Shown piece after piece: positions 16,848-25,671 of a DNA stretch of 52,531 bases. The notes under the pieces are model-generated. The model saw only the letters and a list, made by a program, of their open reading frames with translations. It searched no databases and was not told where the DNA came from. Location: positions 1 to 52,531 of the forward strand of contig JBBRMT010000004.1 in the NCBI GenBank assembly GCA_038230695.1. Reading direction: 5' to 3'. Numbering within the stretch: position 1 is the stretch's first letter; each line of letters begins with the position of its first letter. The DNA is from QHBQ01 sp038230695 (lineage in GTDB: Bacteria; Chloroflexota; Chloroflexia; QHBQ01). The position numbers and the translations under genes were made by a program.

Positions 16848-17326
16848 TGGTGATCGCTAGCCTCATCCTAGCTCTTACATACACAATGCGAAAAAGGCAA
16901 AACCCGTTGCAGGAGTGGCTGGCCTACATGGTCACGCTAGGAGGAATAGGTGGCGCGGTCATCTGCGGCTCTCTGTTGGGTAAGGACCTCGCTGCCGGTT
17001 GGGTTGGCCTGATTGCTATTGCTGGTCTGCTATACTTCTTCGTGGCTAGATTGAGGGTCAGCAATGGGGCTAACTGGTGGTACAACCTGGCTGGAGTTAT
17101 TGCCAGCGCAAGCGTGACTATTACAATAATCGGTCTAACATTGCTCAGAGGGGTTATCGAGGCAAATTATATGATTATTGTGGCGCTGATTGGCATCTTC
17201 TGCGCTATAATCGCGGCATACAAAGGCCAGAAGATTGACGCTGCAACGCAGAAGCAAATTGAAGGAAGCGGCGAAGCGCTGAAGGCCGAGCCGATTCGTG
17301 AGAAGGTAAAGAGGGAGCGCATATGA
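16656..17326 (+). pseudogene. Membrane protein gene split by a 74-bp tandem duplication
   Basis: ATG 16656 with GGAAGGA 6 bases upstream opens a membrane protein (SIVSMIISVSSYAIFLMIQA, VLALMVIAS). At 16750-16786 and 16824-16860 lies the same 37-bp sequence; the 74-bp offset shifts the frame. The remainder continues in the second frame (16835-17326): VLALMVIASLILALTYTMRKR and further helices ending in a basic tail. Removing one 74-bp unit restores a single frame of about 198 residues with five hydrophobic segments. No family recognised. Its stop overlaps the DeoC-like start (ATGA, 17323-17326). It may be translated from an internal start in the second part, or the duplication may be an assembly artefact. 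Confidence 0.6.
16750..16860 (+). repeat. 37-bp direct repeat, 74-bp offset
   Basis: CTGCCGCTAACGTGCTTGCC... identical over 37 bases at 16750-16786 and 16824-16860, separated by 37 unrelated bases that contain GTTGACC and a stop in the membrane-gene frame. Confidence 0.9.
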
Positions 17327-17997
17327 CACCAGGCGAACTTGCCGCCCGCATAGATTACACCAACCTGCAGCCGGATGCGACGGCGGACGACGTGCGGGCA
17401 TTGTGCGATGCCGCCAATCAGTACGGCTTCGCGGCGGTGTGCGTCGCCGCCTACTGGTCGCGGCTGGCAGCGGCGCGGCTGGGGACAAACTCTCTCGTGC
17501 GCGTCTGCGGCGTGATCGGCTACCCTTATGGCACGCAGAGCGCGTCGGTGCGCGGGCTGGAGGCGCGGCTGGCGGTGGGTGATGGCGCGACCGAACTGGA
17601 CATCGTGGCGAACCTGGGCGCAATCCGAAGCGGCGATATCAAGGCAGCGGGCGATGACCTTGCCTATGTGATCAAGCAGGCGCGGCAGGCAGCCGACAGC
17701 GGGGTGATGCTCAAGGTTGTGCTACCCGCCCGCTATCTCAGCGCAGAGCAGCAGGCTCAAGTGGCGGAGATAGCGGTCAACGCGGGCGCGGATTATATCA
17801 TGGTCAACAATGCCGCCGACAACCCTGCCAGCGCGGGCGATGTAACCCGACTACGCGCCATAGCTGGTGGGCTTAAGCTCAAAGCCAACGGCGCAACCAA
17901 CCTCACTGAGGCATTGGCCCTGCTCAACGCGGGCGCATATCGGCTTGGCAGCGCGGCTGGCCCAGCGATTGTGGATGAGGCACGGGCGATGGTGTAA
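17323..17997 (+). CDS. DeoC-like aldolase homologue lacking the Schiff-base lysine
   Basis: TIM-barrel protein of the deoxyribose-phosphate aldolase family, 224 aa. Recognisable parts: IDYTNLQPDATADDVRALCD (usual IDHTLLKPDAT), CGVIGYPYGTQS, ELDIVANLGAIRSGD with the conserved Asp93, and LKANGATNLTEALALLNAGAYRLG with the activating Lys187. The segment that normally reads GADFVKTSTGF, where Lys forms the Schiff base, reads GADYIMVNNAADNP: Met160 stands where Lys is required. The usual aldolase reaction therefore looks impossible by the standard mechanism. It may have another role or be decaying. GGGAG precedes ATG 17323, and the stop is one base before birA, so it is in the operon. Confidence 0.75.
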   Translation: MTPGELAARIDYTNLQPDATADDVRALCDAANQYGFAAVCVAAYWSRLAAARLGTNSLVRVCGVIGYPYGTQSASVRGLEARLAVGDGATELDIVANLGAIRSGDIKAAGDDLAYVIKQARQAADSGVMLKVVLPARYLSAEQQAQVAEIAVNAGADYIMVNNAADNPASAGDVTRLRAIAGGLKLKANGATNLTEALALLNAGAYRLGSAAGPAIVDEARAMV

Positions 17998-17998
17998 A

Positions 17999-18805
17999 AT
18001 GATAGACGAGTACAACATCAAATATATTACGGCGGGGCTGCACACTCAGCGGGTGGGGCGGTGGATGCGCCTGTACCAGCAGGTGAGTAGCACTAACGAT
18101 CTTGCCCGCCTGCTGATCGAGAGCGATGGCGCACCCGATGGCGGGGTGGTAATCAGTGAGTACCAGAGTCGCGGGCGGGGACGGCTGGGCCGCACCTGGC
18201 TTGCGCCGCCCCACAGCAGCATCCTCGCCAGCTTCATCCTGCGACCGGAGCAGCCCATCGTGGCGGCGCAAGCCTTCGCCCTGACCATCTGCCTGGCGAA
18301 CGCTACGCGGGCTACGCTGCGCCACCTCTACCCCAGCCTCGATGTGCAACTGAAGTGGCCCAACGATATTATGGTCAACGAGGGCAAAGTGGGGGGTATT
18401 CTCAGTGAGGTGGGCTTCAGCGACGGGCAGGTTAGCTGGGCGGCGCTGGGCCTCGGCCTCAACGTGAATCTGAGCCACGCCGACTTGATCGGGCTGCCGC
18501 TTGCCACCAGCCTGAGCGTGGAGCTAGGCCACCAGGTGGAGCGCACCGCGCTATGCTCCGCAATTTGCAACCAGTTCGAGCCGCGCTACCTTGCCTTGCA
18601 AGCGGGCGACTTGGCCCCGCTATGGCGCGAGTGGGTGGACAGCCTATGCTGGTTTGGCCGCGAGGTGAGCATCAGCGAACACGGCGATATTACCCTGGTC
18701 GGCAAGCTGCTGACTGTGGAGCAGGATGGGTCGCTAGTGGTGCAGACCGCCGAGGGCGAGCGCCAGCGCGTAAGGGTCGGCGATTTGTCACTGCGGCTAC
18801 GCTAA
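17999..18805 (+). CDS. birA: Biotin-[acetyl-CoA-carboxylase] ligase, monofunctional
   Basis: Activates biotin to biotinyl-AMP and attaches it to the biotin carboxyl carrier protein, 268 aa. Motifs: STNDLARLL, GRGRLGRTWLAPPHSSILAS (biotin/ATP loop), KWPNDIMVNEGKVGGILSE, GLGLNVNL, and a C-terminal SH3-like cap ending VRVGDLSLRL. No N-terminal helix-turn-helix, so it lacks the repressor function of the E. coli type. ATG 17999 is one base after the DeoC-like stop; the site TAAA overlaps. Lies just before accD-accA, the carboxyltransferase that needs biotinylated carrier, so the context matches the function. The carrier (accB) and carboxylase (accC) are not in the window. Confidence 0.92.
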   Translation: MIDEYNIKYITAGLHTQRVGRWMRLYQQVSSTNDLARLLIESDGAPDGGVVISEYQSRGRGRLGRTWLAPPHSSILASFILRPEQPIVAAQAFALTICLANATRATLRHLYPSLDVQLKWPNDIMVNEGKVGGILSEVGFSDGQVSWAALGLGLNVNLSHADLIGLPLATSLSVELGHQVERTALCSAICNQFEPRYLALQAGDLAPLWREWVDSLCWFGREVSISEHGDITLVGKLLTVEQDGSLVVQTAEGERQRVRVGDLSLRLR

Positions 18806-18840
18806 GGGTGCGGGTCACATTCTTGCAACGTATGTGTGGC

Positions 18841-18863
18841 GTAGGGGCGGATTGCGTCCGCCC
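18841..18863. repeat. TAGGGGCGG...CCGCCC palindrome
   Basis: GTAGGGGCGGATTGCGTCCGCCC, same family as 8915-8938 (inverted, GGGGCGGACGCAATCCGCCC) and 36632-36655. Confidence 0.75.
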
Positions 18864-18920
18864 TGGTTGGATATGCAAAAACGTGACGCGCACCTACGCT
18901 AAACGTTACTTGACGCATTG

Positions 18921-18929
18921 TGCTATAAT
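18921..18929 (+). promoter_or_regulatory. Extended -10 promoter of accDA
   Basis: TGCTATAAT, an extended -10; TTGACG lies only 8 bp upstream and is not a usable -35. Leader to ATG 18995 about 60 bases. Confidence 0.55.
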
Positions 18930-18994
18930 AGGGCGGTCGAAATATAAGCCCGCCTTTGTTTATGCTAGCACATGATGCCCGAATTGGATGCTAT

Positions 18995-19942
18995 ATGAAA
19001 GATCTGGTCCGCCGCCACCCCAAACAGTTTAGCAGCCCCGACGATGCCGAGGAGCGTAGCCGCGCCATCCCCGACGATTTGTGGGTGAAATGTCCCAAGT
19101 GCCACGAGTTGCTCTACACCAAGGAGCTGGAGCGCAACCTTAAGGTATGCGCCAAGTGCAGCCACCACTTCCGCCTCTCGGCGCGTGAGCGCATCGCCCT
19201 GCTGCTCGACGAGGATAGCTTCGTCGAGGATCAGCACGAGGTTGCCCCCAGCGATCCGCTCGGCTTCATCAGTATGAACCAGCCCTATCCCTCCAAACTG
19301 CGCGATACCCAACGCAAGACCGGGCTGAAGGAAGCGATCCTCAGCGGCGAGGGCAGCATCGAAAGCCAGCGGCTGCTCATCGCGGTCAGCGATTTCAGCT
19401 TCATGGGCGCAAGCATGGGCCAGGCATACGGCGAACGCATCACCCGCGTGGTCGAGGAGGCGACTACCCGCCGCCTGCCGGTAATGGTAGTGAGCGCCAG
19501 CGGGGGAGCGCGAATGCACGAGGGCATCTTCTCGCTGATGCAGATGGCAAAGACAGTGGCCGCCTTCGCCAAGCTGGCCGAAGCGGGCCTGCCCTTCATC
19601 TCGCTGCTGACCGACCCCACCTTCGGCGGAGTAACCGCCAGCTATGCCACCATTGCCGATGTAATCATCGCCGAGCCAGGGGCGCTAATCGGCTTTGCTG
19701 GCCCCCGCGTAATCGAGCAAGCCATCCGCCAGAAGCTACCCCCTGGCGCACAGACCGCCGAGTTCCTACTAGAGCATGGCATGGTTGACCTGGTGTTGCC
19801 CCGCCGCGAATTGCGTACCCAGATCAGCCGCCTGCTGCGCTTCTACTGTCCCGACCCCACCGCTAATGGCCGCGACTATAGCGTCGCTAGCGTCCTGCTC
19901 GCCCCCAGCCATAGCGCCAGCCAGAACGGAGAACACGAGTGA
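18995..19942 (+). CDS. accD: Acetyl-CoA carboxylase carboxyltransferase subunit beta
   Basis: With AccA it transfers the carboxyl group from biotin to acetyl-CoA, the first step of fatty acid synthesis; cytoplasmic, 315 aa, normal length. The N-terminal zinc ribbon is CPKCHELLYTKELERNLKVC plus AKCSHHFR (C-X2-C, 15 residues, C-X2-C). The crotonase-fold core follows: SFMGASMGQAYGERI, SASGGARMHEGIFSLMQMAK, TDPTFGGVTASYA, AEPGALIGFAGPRVIEQ. Start ATG 18995 (MKDLVRRHP) fits family alignment; ATG 18962 is also in frame and no site has a strong Shine-Dalgarno. Stop overlaps accA GTG by 4 bases. Confidence 0.93.
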   Translation: MKDLVRRHPKQFSSPDDAEERSRAIPDDLWVKCPKCHELLYTKELERNLKVCAKCSHHFRLSARERIALLLDEDSFVEDQHEVAPSDPLGFISMNQPYPSKLRDTQRKTGLKEAILSGEGSIESQRLLIAVSDFSFMGASMGQAYGERITRVVEEATTRRLPVMVVSASGGARMHEGIFSLMQMAKTVAAFAKLAEAGLPFISLLTDPTFGGVTASYATIADVIIAEPGALIGFAGPRVIEQAIRQKLPPGAQTAEFLLEHGMVDLVLPRRELRTQISRLLRFYCPDPTANGRDYSVASVLLAPSHSASQNGEHE

Positions 19943-20757
19943 GCGCCACCGAGACCGCATCCTGGGCGCGGGTGCAGCTCGCCCGCCATCCCGACCGCCC
20001 CCATACGTTGGACTTCATCAAGCTGATGACCCCCGATTTCGTCGAACTGCACGGCGACCGGCGTTTCGGCGACGATGCCGCTATCGTGGGTGGCCCCGCC
20101 ACCTTCAACGATCGTCCAGTGATGATTATTGGGCAGCAGAAGGGGCGCGACACCCGCGAGAACATCGCCCGCAACTTCGGTTCGCCCCACCCCGAAGGCT
20201 ACCGCAAGGCGTTGCGGCTGATGCAACAGGCCGCCCGCTTTCGCTTGCCCCTTATAACCCTGATTGATACCGGCGGAGCCAGCCCCGATTTGCAATCCGA
20301 GGAGCGTGGCATGGGCGGCGCAATCGCCGAGTGCATCATGGCTATGGTGGAATTGCCCGTCCCCAGCATTGCGGTGATCATCGGCGAGGGTGGCAGCGGT
20401 GGCGCTCTGGCAATCGGAGTAGCAGATCGCCTGCTTATGCTGGAGAACGCCATCTACTCGGTGGCTTCGCCAGAGGCCGCCGCCTCAATTCTGTGGAACG
20501 ATAACAAGCAAGCGCCGATTGCCGCCACCCAGATGAAGATCAGCGCCCCCGACCTGCAACGCTTTGGCATTATTGACGAGCTGCTGCCTGAGCCGGAGGG
20601 TGGTGCGCATACCAATGTGGAAGCGACCATCAACACGGTTTGCGAAGCGATTGCCAGCAACCTTGCCGCGCTCGATGCTTACGCCTGGCACAGCGAAGAC
20701 GGCCTGCGTCGCCTACTGGCAGACCGCTATCAGAAGTATCGGCGCATCGGCGCGTAA
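19939..20757 (+). CDS. accA: Acetyl-CoA carboxylase carboxyltransferase subunit alpha
   Basis: Partner of AccD, 272 aa, about 45 residues shorter than E. coli AccA at the N-terminus, which is usual in several phyla. GTG start overlaps accD TGA. Motifs: RHPDRPHTLDFIKLM, FVELHGDRRFGDDAAIVGG, GQQKGRDTRENIARNFG, GEGGSGGALAIGVADRLLMLENAIYSVASPEAAASILW. One oddity: the usual DTPGAYPGxxAEERGQ is here DTGGASPDLQSEERGMG, so the Pro and Tyr of the loop are replaced while the flanking sequence is kept. This could be a lineage variant. No terminator is visible downstream. Confidence 0.92.
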   Translation: MSATETASWARVQLARHPDRPHTLDFIKLMTPDFVELHGDRRFGDDAAIVGGPATFNDRPVMIIGQQKGRDTRENIARNFGSPHPEGYRKALRLMQQAARFRLPLITLIDTGGASPDLQSEERGMGGAIAECIMAMVELPVPSIAVIIGEGGSGGALAIGVADRLLMLENAIYSVASPEAAASILWNDNKQAPIAATQMKISAPDLQRFGIIDELLPEPEGGAHTNVEATINTVCEAIASNLAALDAYAWHSEDGLRRLLADRYQKYRRIGA

Positions 20758-21017
20758 CCAAGCGGCGTGGCCGTCGCGGGCGGCTGGCGTGGGGTGGTTA
20801 CCGACGTAGGGTGCGCCAGCATTGGGGTAGCAGTGAGCGGCAGCGCGTTCGGTTGGCCGCAAGCCGCCAGTGCAGCAGCAACGCCACCAACGCTACCAAA
20901 CCCCGTAGCTTCGCCCAGATTTTCCTCAGCCAATTATCCCCTTTCCATAGTTTGCGCCATACTATAACCGAAAGTTAAGAATTATAGGGCAAAATCATGC
21001 AACTATGCCGATCGTAC

Positions 21018-21047
21018 TTGACAGCGCAATAGTATCAGGCATATAAT
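21018..21047 (+). promoter_or_regulatory. Consensus promoter of the first exported-protein gene
   Basis: TTGACA (21018-21023), 18-bp spacer, TATAAT (21042-21047). The rest of the gap 20758-21017 holds no gene I can support; ACTATAA at 20961-20967 is a weaker -10-like site. Confidence 0.8.
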
Positions 21048-21123
21048 ATATGCAGGCCAACTTCTAATCTCAAGGATGCTTCCAGTTTACGGCAAGCACA
21101 GGGTGCAGAAAGGTAGTCTCAAA

Positions 21124-21684
21124 GTGGTACGTAGGACAACTAAAGCCGGTCTGGTCATCGGCATCATGGTTCTGGTAATGGCGTTTGCGGGGGCAGCATA
21201 CGCCAAGCTGGTAGTATTGTCTTTCACCTTCCCCAACGACACCCAGGGGTTCACCGCCAGCATTCAGGGTGGGGGGGCAACCTGCAACGCTACGGTAACT
21301 ACATCGTGGGATAGCGTCAACAATGCGCTGGAACTTACCCTGCCAGCCGCGTCAGGTTGCAGCGGGGCGAGCATCACGTTTGCCAAGGTGGTGGTGCTGA
21401 AGGCGGGCATCTCCATCCCCAGCACCGATATGCTGGTCAACGACAGTGATAGTATGCTCAACCTCGGCAGCGGCACGACTTCACTGGGCGCAACCGGCTC
21501 GGCTGGCCTGGCTGTCGGTTCGTCGCAAAGTGGGGGGAATTGGGGCGTAACCAGCGCAACCTGGTCGGGTGGCTCTAACAGTGGCTCGCAGACCCTGCAA
21601 TACGTACTCCCGCTCCGCCAGGGACAATGGGGTATCACCAGGGTCATCAGGATTACCAACGTCAACGTATACAGCGGCAACTAA
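21124..21684 (+). CDS. Exported protein of unknown function (YAKLVVL family, copy 1)
   Basis: 186 aa with a signal peptide (VRRTTKAGLVIGIMVLVMAFAGAAYA) and a mature part starting KLVVLSFTFPNDTQGFTAS. The downstream gene 22106 encodes a relative starting KLVVLSYTFPHDTQGFTAT. Both later repeat a KVVVLK or KLVVLN strand and have a Cys pair, suggesting a beta-sandwich fold outside the cell (inference). GTG 21124 chosen: AAAGG lies 10 bases upstream and the signal length then equals that of the paralogue; the frame extends to ATG 21076. Composition is rich in Gly/Ser/Thr. No family known to me; carbohydrate-binding or surface-layer role is only a guess. Confidence 0.7.
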   Translation: MVRRTTKAGLVIGIMVLVMAFAGAAYAKLVVLSFTFPNDTQGFTASIQGGGATCNATVTTSWDSVNNALELTLPAASGCSGASITFAKVVVLKAGISIPSTDMLVNDSDSMLNLGSGTTSLGATGSAGLAVGSSQSGGNWGVTSATWSGGSNSGSQTLQYVLPLRQGQWGITRVIRITNVNVYSGN

Positions 21685-21776
21685 ACAGGGGTAGGGCGCA
21701 TTGCATATTCTTGCAACACATATCAATGTCTATAGCAGCGGACTGTTGTCCGCCCAACCCGATGCAAGGTGATGAA

Positions 21777-21941
21777 ATGTACCCGCAGGAATGGGGCGCA
21801 GCCGAATGGCTGGCGATCCCAAGCAAGGCAGACTGGAAGCTGCCTGAGCTAAAGAAGGAAAGCTGGGGCGGCGCTGGTGGCGCTGCCCTTCCTGATCGGC
21901 TAATCCGAGAGCTTATAATGACGATGTGCAACCCACGGTAA
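21777..21941 (+). CDS. Possible 54-aa protein
   Basis: ATG 21777 has AAGGTGA 5-6 bases upstream and opens MYPQEWGAAEWLAIPSKADW, followed by a Lys/Glu-rich helix (PELKKE) and ALPDRLIRELIM. The composition looks more like protein than the surrounding repeats, but no homologue or promoter is recognised. It lies in the 421-base gap between the two exported-protein genes, after a TAGCGGACTGTTGTCCGCCC palindrome (21734-21753). Confidence 0.3.
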   Translation: MYPQEWGAAEWLAIPSKADWKLPELKKESWGGAGGAALPDRLIRELIMTMCNPR

Positions 21942-21966
21942 GGAAAACGGTAAGGTTTACGCTAAT

Positions 21967-22036
21967 AGTACCAGTAAAGATACCCAAAAGTACTATCTCT
22001 CAGGTACTAGTATTTGGATAGCAAATGTGCTATAAT
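21967..22036 (+). promoter_or_regulatory. Extended -10 promoter with a GTAC(C/T) half-site cluster
   Basis: TGCTATAAT at 22028-22036 is an extended -10 for gene 22106. Upstream, AGTACC (21967), AGTACT (21989) and GGTACTAG (22003) form a cluster of partly inverted sites, with TAGTACC and GGTACTA being mutual reverse complements. Looks like an operator; the regulator is unknown. Confidence 0.45.
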
Positions 22037-22105
22037 CTGGGTTAGAAGCAGTAACATTTTCTGCCGCTGCGCTATTTTCTAATTTTCACATAGAAGGAGC
22101 CGCTA

Positions 22106-22615
22106 ATGAAGCGAACCATAAACAAGAGCATAGTCACGCTAGGCTTGCTGCTGCTGGCCCTGATGTTCAGCAGCGCATCCTACGCCAAGCTGGTAGTGCT
22201 GTCGTACACCTTTCCCCATGATACACAAGGGTTTACTGCGACAACCACCAGCAACTGCGGGGCTAACTTCACCATCAATGGCAGCCCAACCGGCCTGATG
22301 GTTCACTCTGCTGCGCCCGCCGCCTGCGCTGGCACGCTTGAGCTTGACAAGCTGGTGGTGCTAAACCGCCGCATTCCACGCCCCAGCCTGGAGATGACCA
22401 TCGTAGATAGCTATGGAGCAGTCAACACCAGCAGCACGATGGTGACGCTCAACAGCCAGGGTTCTAACTTCGTCTGGAACATCAACGGCAACATCAAGCA
22501 TGGCAGCGCCAACTCTGCCGCGCTCAATGGACTGGTGCCGATGCGCTACCTGATCCACTTCAGCAGTGGGGCGCAGAACTTCACCGTCAGCAGCATTATC
22601 ATTAGCAGCAATTAG
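22106..22615 (+). CDS. Exported protein of unknown function (YAKLVVL family, copy 2)
   Basis: 169 aa: signal peptide MKRTINKSIVTLGLLLLALMFSSASYA, then KLVVLSYTFPHDTQGFTATT, a Cys-containing region (SNCGANF, PAACAGTLEL), a second KLVVLN strand and a C-terminal strand pair ending QNFTVSSIIIS. Paralogue of 21124-21684 with the strongest identity in the first 20 mature residues. GAAGGAG lies 6-8 bases before ATG 22106. Followed by a perfect terminator. Role unknown. Confidence 0.75.
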   Translation: MKRTINKSIVTLGLLLLALMFSSASYAKLVVLSYTFPHDTQGFTATTTSNCGANFTINGSPTGLMVHSAAPAACAGTLELDKLVVLNRRIPRPSLEMTIVDSYGAVNTSSTMVTLNSQGSNFVWNINGNIKHGSANSAALNGLVPMRYLIHFSSGAQNFTVSSIIISSN

Positions 22616-22655
22616 CGTAGCAGGTATGACGGTTGTGGCAATTCAGGCTAAACCA

Positions 22656-22689
22656 GGGCGATGCTAACCAGCATCGCCCCTCTGTTTTT
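22656..22689 (+). terminator. Strong Rho-independent terminator
   Basis: GGGCGATGCT (22656-22665), 4-base loop, AGCATCGCCC (22670-22679), then CTCTGTTTTT. Ten perfect pairs plus T-run; insulates the next promoter at 22698. Confidence 0.92.
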
Positions 22690-22697
22690 GCCACAAT

Positions 22698-22726
22698 TTG
22701 ACAAGCCAGTAGGCGGGATGTATAAT
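22698..22726 (+). promoter_or_regulatory. Perfect consensus sigma70 promoter upstream of potA leader
   Basis: TTGACA (22698-22703), exactly 17 bp, TATAAT (22721-22726). Transcription should start near 22733, giving a leader of about 430 bases to potA ATG 23161. Confidence 0.9.
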
Positions 22727-22732
22727 AGCGAT

Positions 22733-23160
22733 TACGTGGGCGAGGGTCAGCGGAGATTTGACCTCGGTTACGCAGACTAAAGCAGATTAACGGTTAAGCC
22801 CGCGCCGATAAGCGGGTGGCTGGGAACGAAGGACCTGTGTATACAATCGTCTACAACCCAGAGCTGGCTAAGGCTGGCTGAGTGCGCTAAATCGCCTGTT
22901 CCGATCGCCTGAGCGATGCGGGGATGGGCAACTTTGCCTACCTTGTGCGAAGGGCGGGCCTAGCCAATAGCGCAATATCAGCAAGCCACGGCCAGCGTTC
23001 TTGAGGCAGCAGTATCTTCCAAGCCTGAGGAGCCTGGCCTTTCTGTTTGTCCTGAACGGCTTGTGTAGACTAATAAGCAGGGGTGGTTGTCGCTGGCGCA
23101 CTCGCCAGTGGGCATCACCCCTTAGCCAAGCCCCCGGCGGGGAAGAGCAAGGGTAAAGCA
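22733..23160 (+). ncRNA. Long structured leader, candidate regulatory or stable RNA
   Basis: No credible coding frame in 428 bases. The first 40 bases fold into a long imperfect hairpin (GAGGGTCA at 22742-22749 with TGACCTC at 22759-22765, flanks CGTGGGC/GGTTACG adding pairs). Other stems: CCCGC/GCGGG around 22798-22816 and GGCA/TGCC around 22926-22938. I see no RNase P, tmRNA, SRP or known riboswitch signature. It could be an independent small RNA with potA read through, or a cis-acting leader of the polyamine transporter. The 3' 80 bases (23080-23160) look like ordinary spacer with repeat remnants (CCCCGGCGGGG). Confidence 0.4.
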
Positions 23161-24340
<1,180 letters not shown>

Positions 24341-24342
<2 letters not shown>

Positions 24343-24741
24343 TGCTGAGTGCTGAGTGCTGAGTACCTGGCAAACAAGGTTCTGATGTTCTCCCCTGCCG
24401 GTGGAAGGGGCTGGGATGGGTCCGAGTCGCGCTACACGCCCATCGCAAGTGACAACGTAGGCATAGGGGCGGCATGGCATACGCCCATAAGCATCAAAAT
24501 AAAGAAAAGGGTGAAGAGCCTTTGAGGGCTGGGGGTTCAGCCCCAGGTGGGGCAATGGCAAGATGTCGAGGGGTTGGCTGAACCTCTCGCCTCGTCCAGC
24601 CACAAGCATCTACATTGCGGTGGACCTGCTTGCCCTTCAGCCGCTGGGGGCTTATCCCCAGACCCCCTGGATCATGAGCAGCTATCGTCTTAGTTTGATG
24701 GCTATTCGGCGGGTGGCACACAATCTGAAAGGGATGAGTAA
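24341..24741. repeat. Repeat-rich 400-base spacer inside the pot cluster
   Basis: No gene. Holds TGCTGAG heptamers directly on the potA stop (24341-24364), a CTCCCCTGCCGGTGGAAGGGG palindrome (about 24390-24411), a TAGGGGCGGCATGGCATACG palindrome (24464-24485), a GAGGGGTT/AACCTCTC hairpin (24569-24589) and CCCCAGACCCCCTGG. Such a long spacer inside an ABC operon is unusual. Confidence 0.7.
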
Positions 24742-25671
24742 TTGGCAAAAACGCAAACTGCCGCGCCAAAGCGAGGGCTGGCAGGCTGGCTGAGGCGTAG
24801 CAGCGGGGCGCAGGCATTTGGTCTGTTGCTGCCATCGCTGGTGTTTCTCGGCGTGTTCTTCCTGGTGCCGCTGTTCATCGTAGTGGCGGTCAGCTTTGCT
24901 ACGCGCAGCGAGTACGGCGGCGTGCAGTGGAGTAACTACAACCTCGACAGCTACAAGTCGCTGTTCACCGACTTCGCGGGCGGCTTCGACCCACTCTATA
25001 TCAACATCTTCATGCGCTCAATCTGGTTCGCCCTGCTAACTACCGTGCTGTGCCTGGCGGTCGGCTACCCATTCGCCTTCTTTATTGCGCGGCGCAGCGA
25101 GAAGTGGCGGGCCTCGTTGCTGCTGCTGGTGATGATTCCCTTTTGGACTAATTTCCTGGTTCGCACCTATGCCTGGGAGTTGCTCTTTCGCAAGGAGGGG
25201 CCGGTCAACGGCGTGCTGCAAGGGCTGGGGGTGATTAAGGATCCATTGCAGATGCTCTTCACCGACGATGCGGTAGTGGTCGGGTTGGTCTACGGCTACC
25301 TGCCCTTCATGGTGGTGCCACTCTATGCTGCGATTGAGAAGTTCGACTTTTCGCTGATCGAGGCGGCTCAGGATCTGGGCGCAAGCACATTCTACATCCT
25401 ACGGCGCATCCTTATTCCGCTAACCATGTCGGGGATACTTGCGGGTAGCATCCTCGTGTTCGTGCCGGTGGTGGGCAGCTACGTCACCTCCGACATCCTC
25501 GGCGGGGGCAAGACGATCATGATTGGCAACGCCATCCAGAACGCCTATCTGCATAACGGTAACTGGCCGTTTGGCTCGGCAATGAGCATCGTGCTGATGG
25601 CGATAGTTACCATCGCTACAGTCATCTACTTCCGTGTGGCTCAGGGCGGGGCGAAGGGGGAAATGATATGA
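24742..25671 (+). CDS. potB: Spermidine/putrescine ABC transporter permease, PotB type
   Basis: Membrane permease, 309 aa, six helices starting LLLPSLVFLGVFFLVPLFIVVAVSF. The EAA loop is LIEAAQDLGASTFYILRRIL followed by PLTMSGI; PotB-family features also include FWTNFLVRTYAWELLF and VPVVGSYVTSDILGG. TTG start at 24742 with GGGATGAG upstream; a TTG is plausible because no in-frame ATG lies near the conserved N-terminus. Stop overlaps potC by 4 bases. Together with potA and potC forms the membrane complex. Confidence 0.9.
   Translation: MAKTQTAAPKRGLAGWLRRSSGAQAFGLLLPSLVFLGVFFLVPLFIVVAVSFATRSEYGGVQWSNYNLDSYKSLFTDFAGGFDPLYINIFMRSIWFALLTTVLCLAVGYPFAFFIARRSEKWRASLLLLVMIPFWTNFLVRTYAWELLFRKEGPVNGVLQGLGVIKDPLQMLFTDDAVVVGLVYGYLPFMVVPLYAAIEKFDFSLIEAAQDLGASTFYILRRILIPLTMSGILAGSILVFVPVVGSYVTSDILGGGKTIMIGNAIQNAYLHNGNWPFGSAMSIVLMAIVTIATVIYFRVAQGGAKGEMI

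Noticed and set aside
18956..18994. Extended AccD N-terminus from TTG 18956
   Set aside because: Overlaps the transcription start region and does not align with the family.
20761..20978. Small frames after accA
   Set aside because: No ribosome sites or motifs; low-complexity Ala/Arg translation.
22733..23160. RNase P, tmRNA, SRP or 6S RNA
   Set aside because: None of their conserved sequence elements could be found; left as unknown leader.
24494..24835. Minus-strand frame across the potA-potB spacer
   Set aside because: Made of repeat sequence and antisense to potB.
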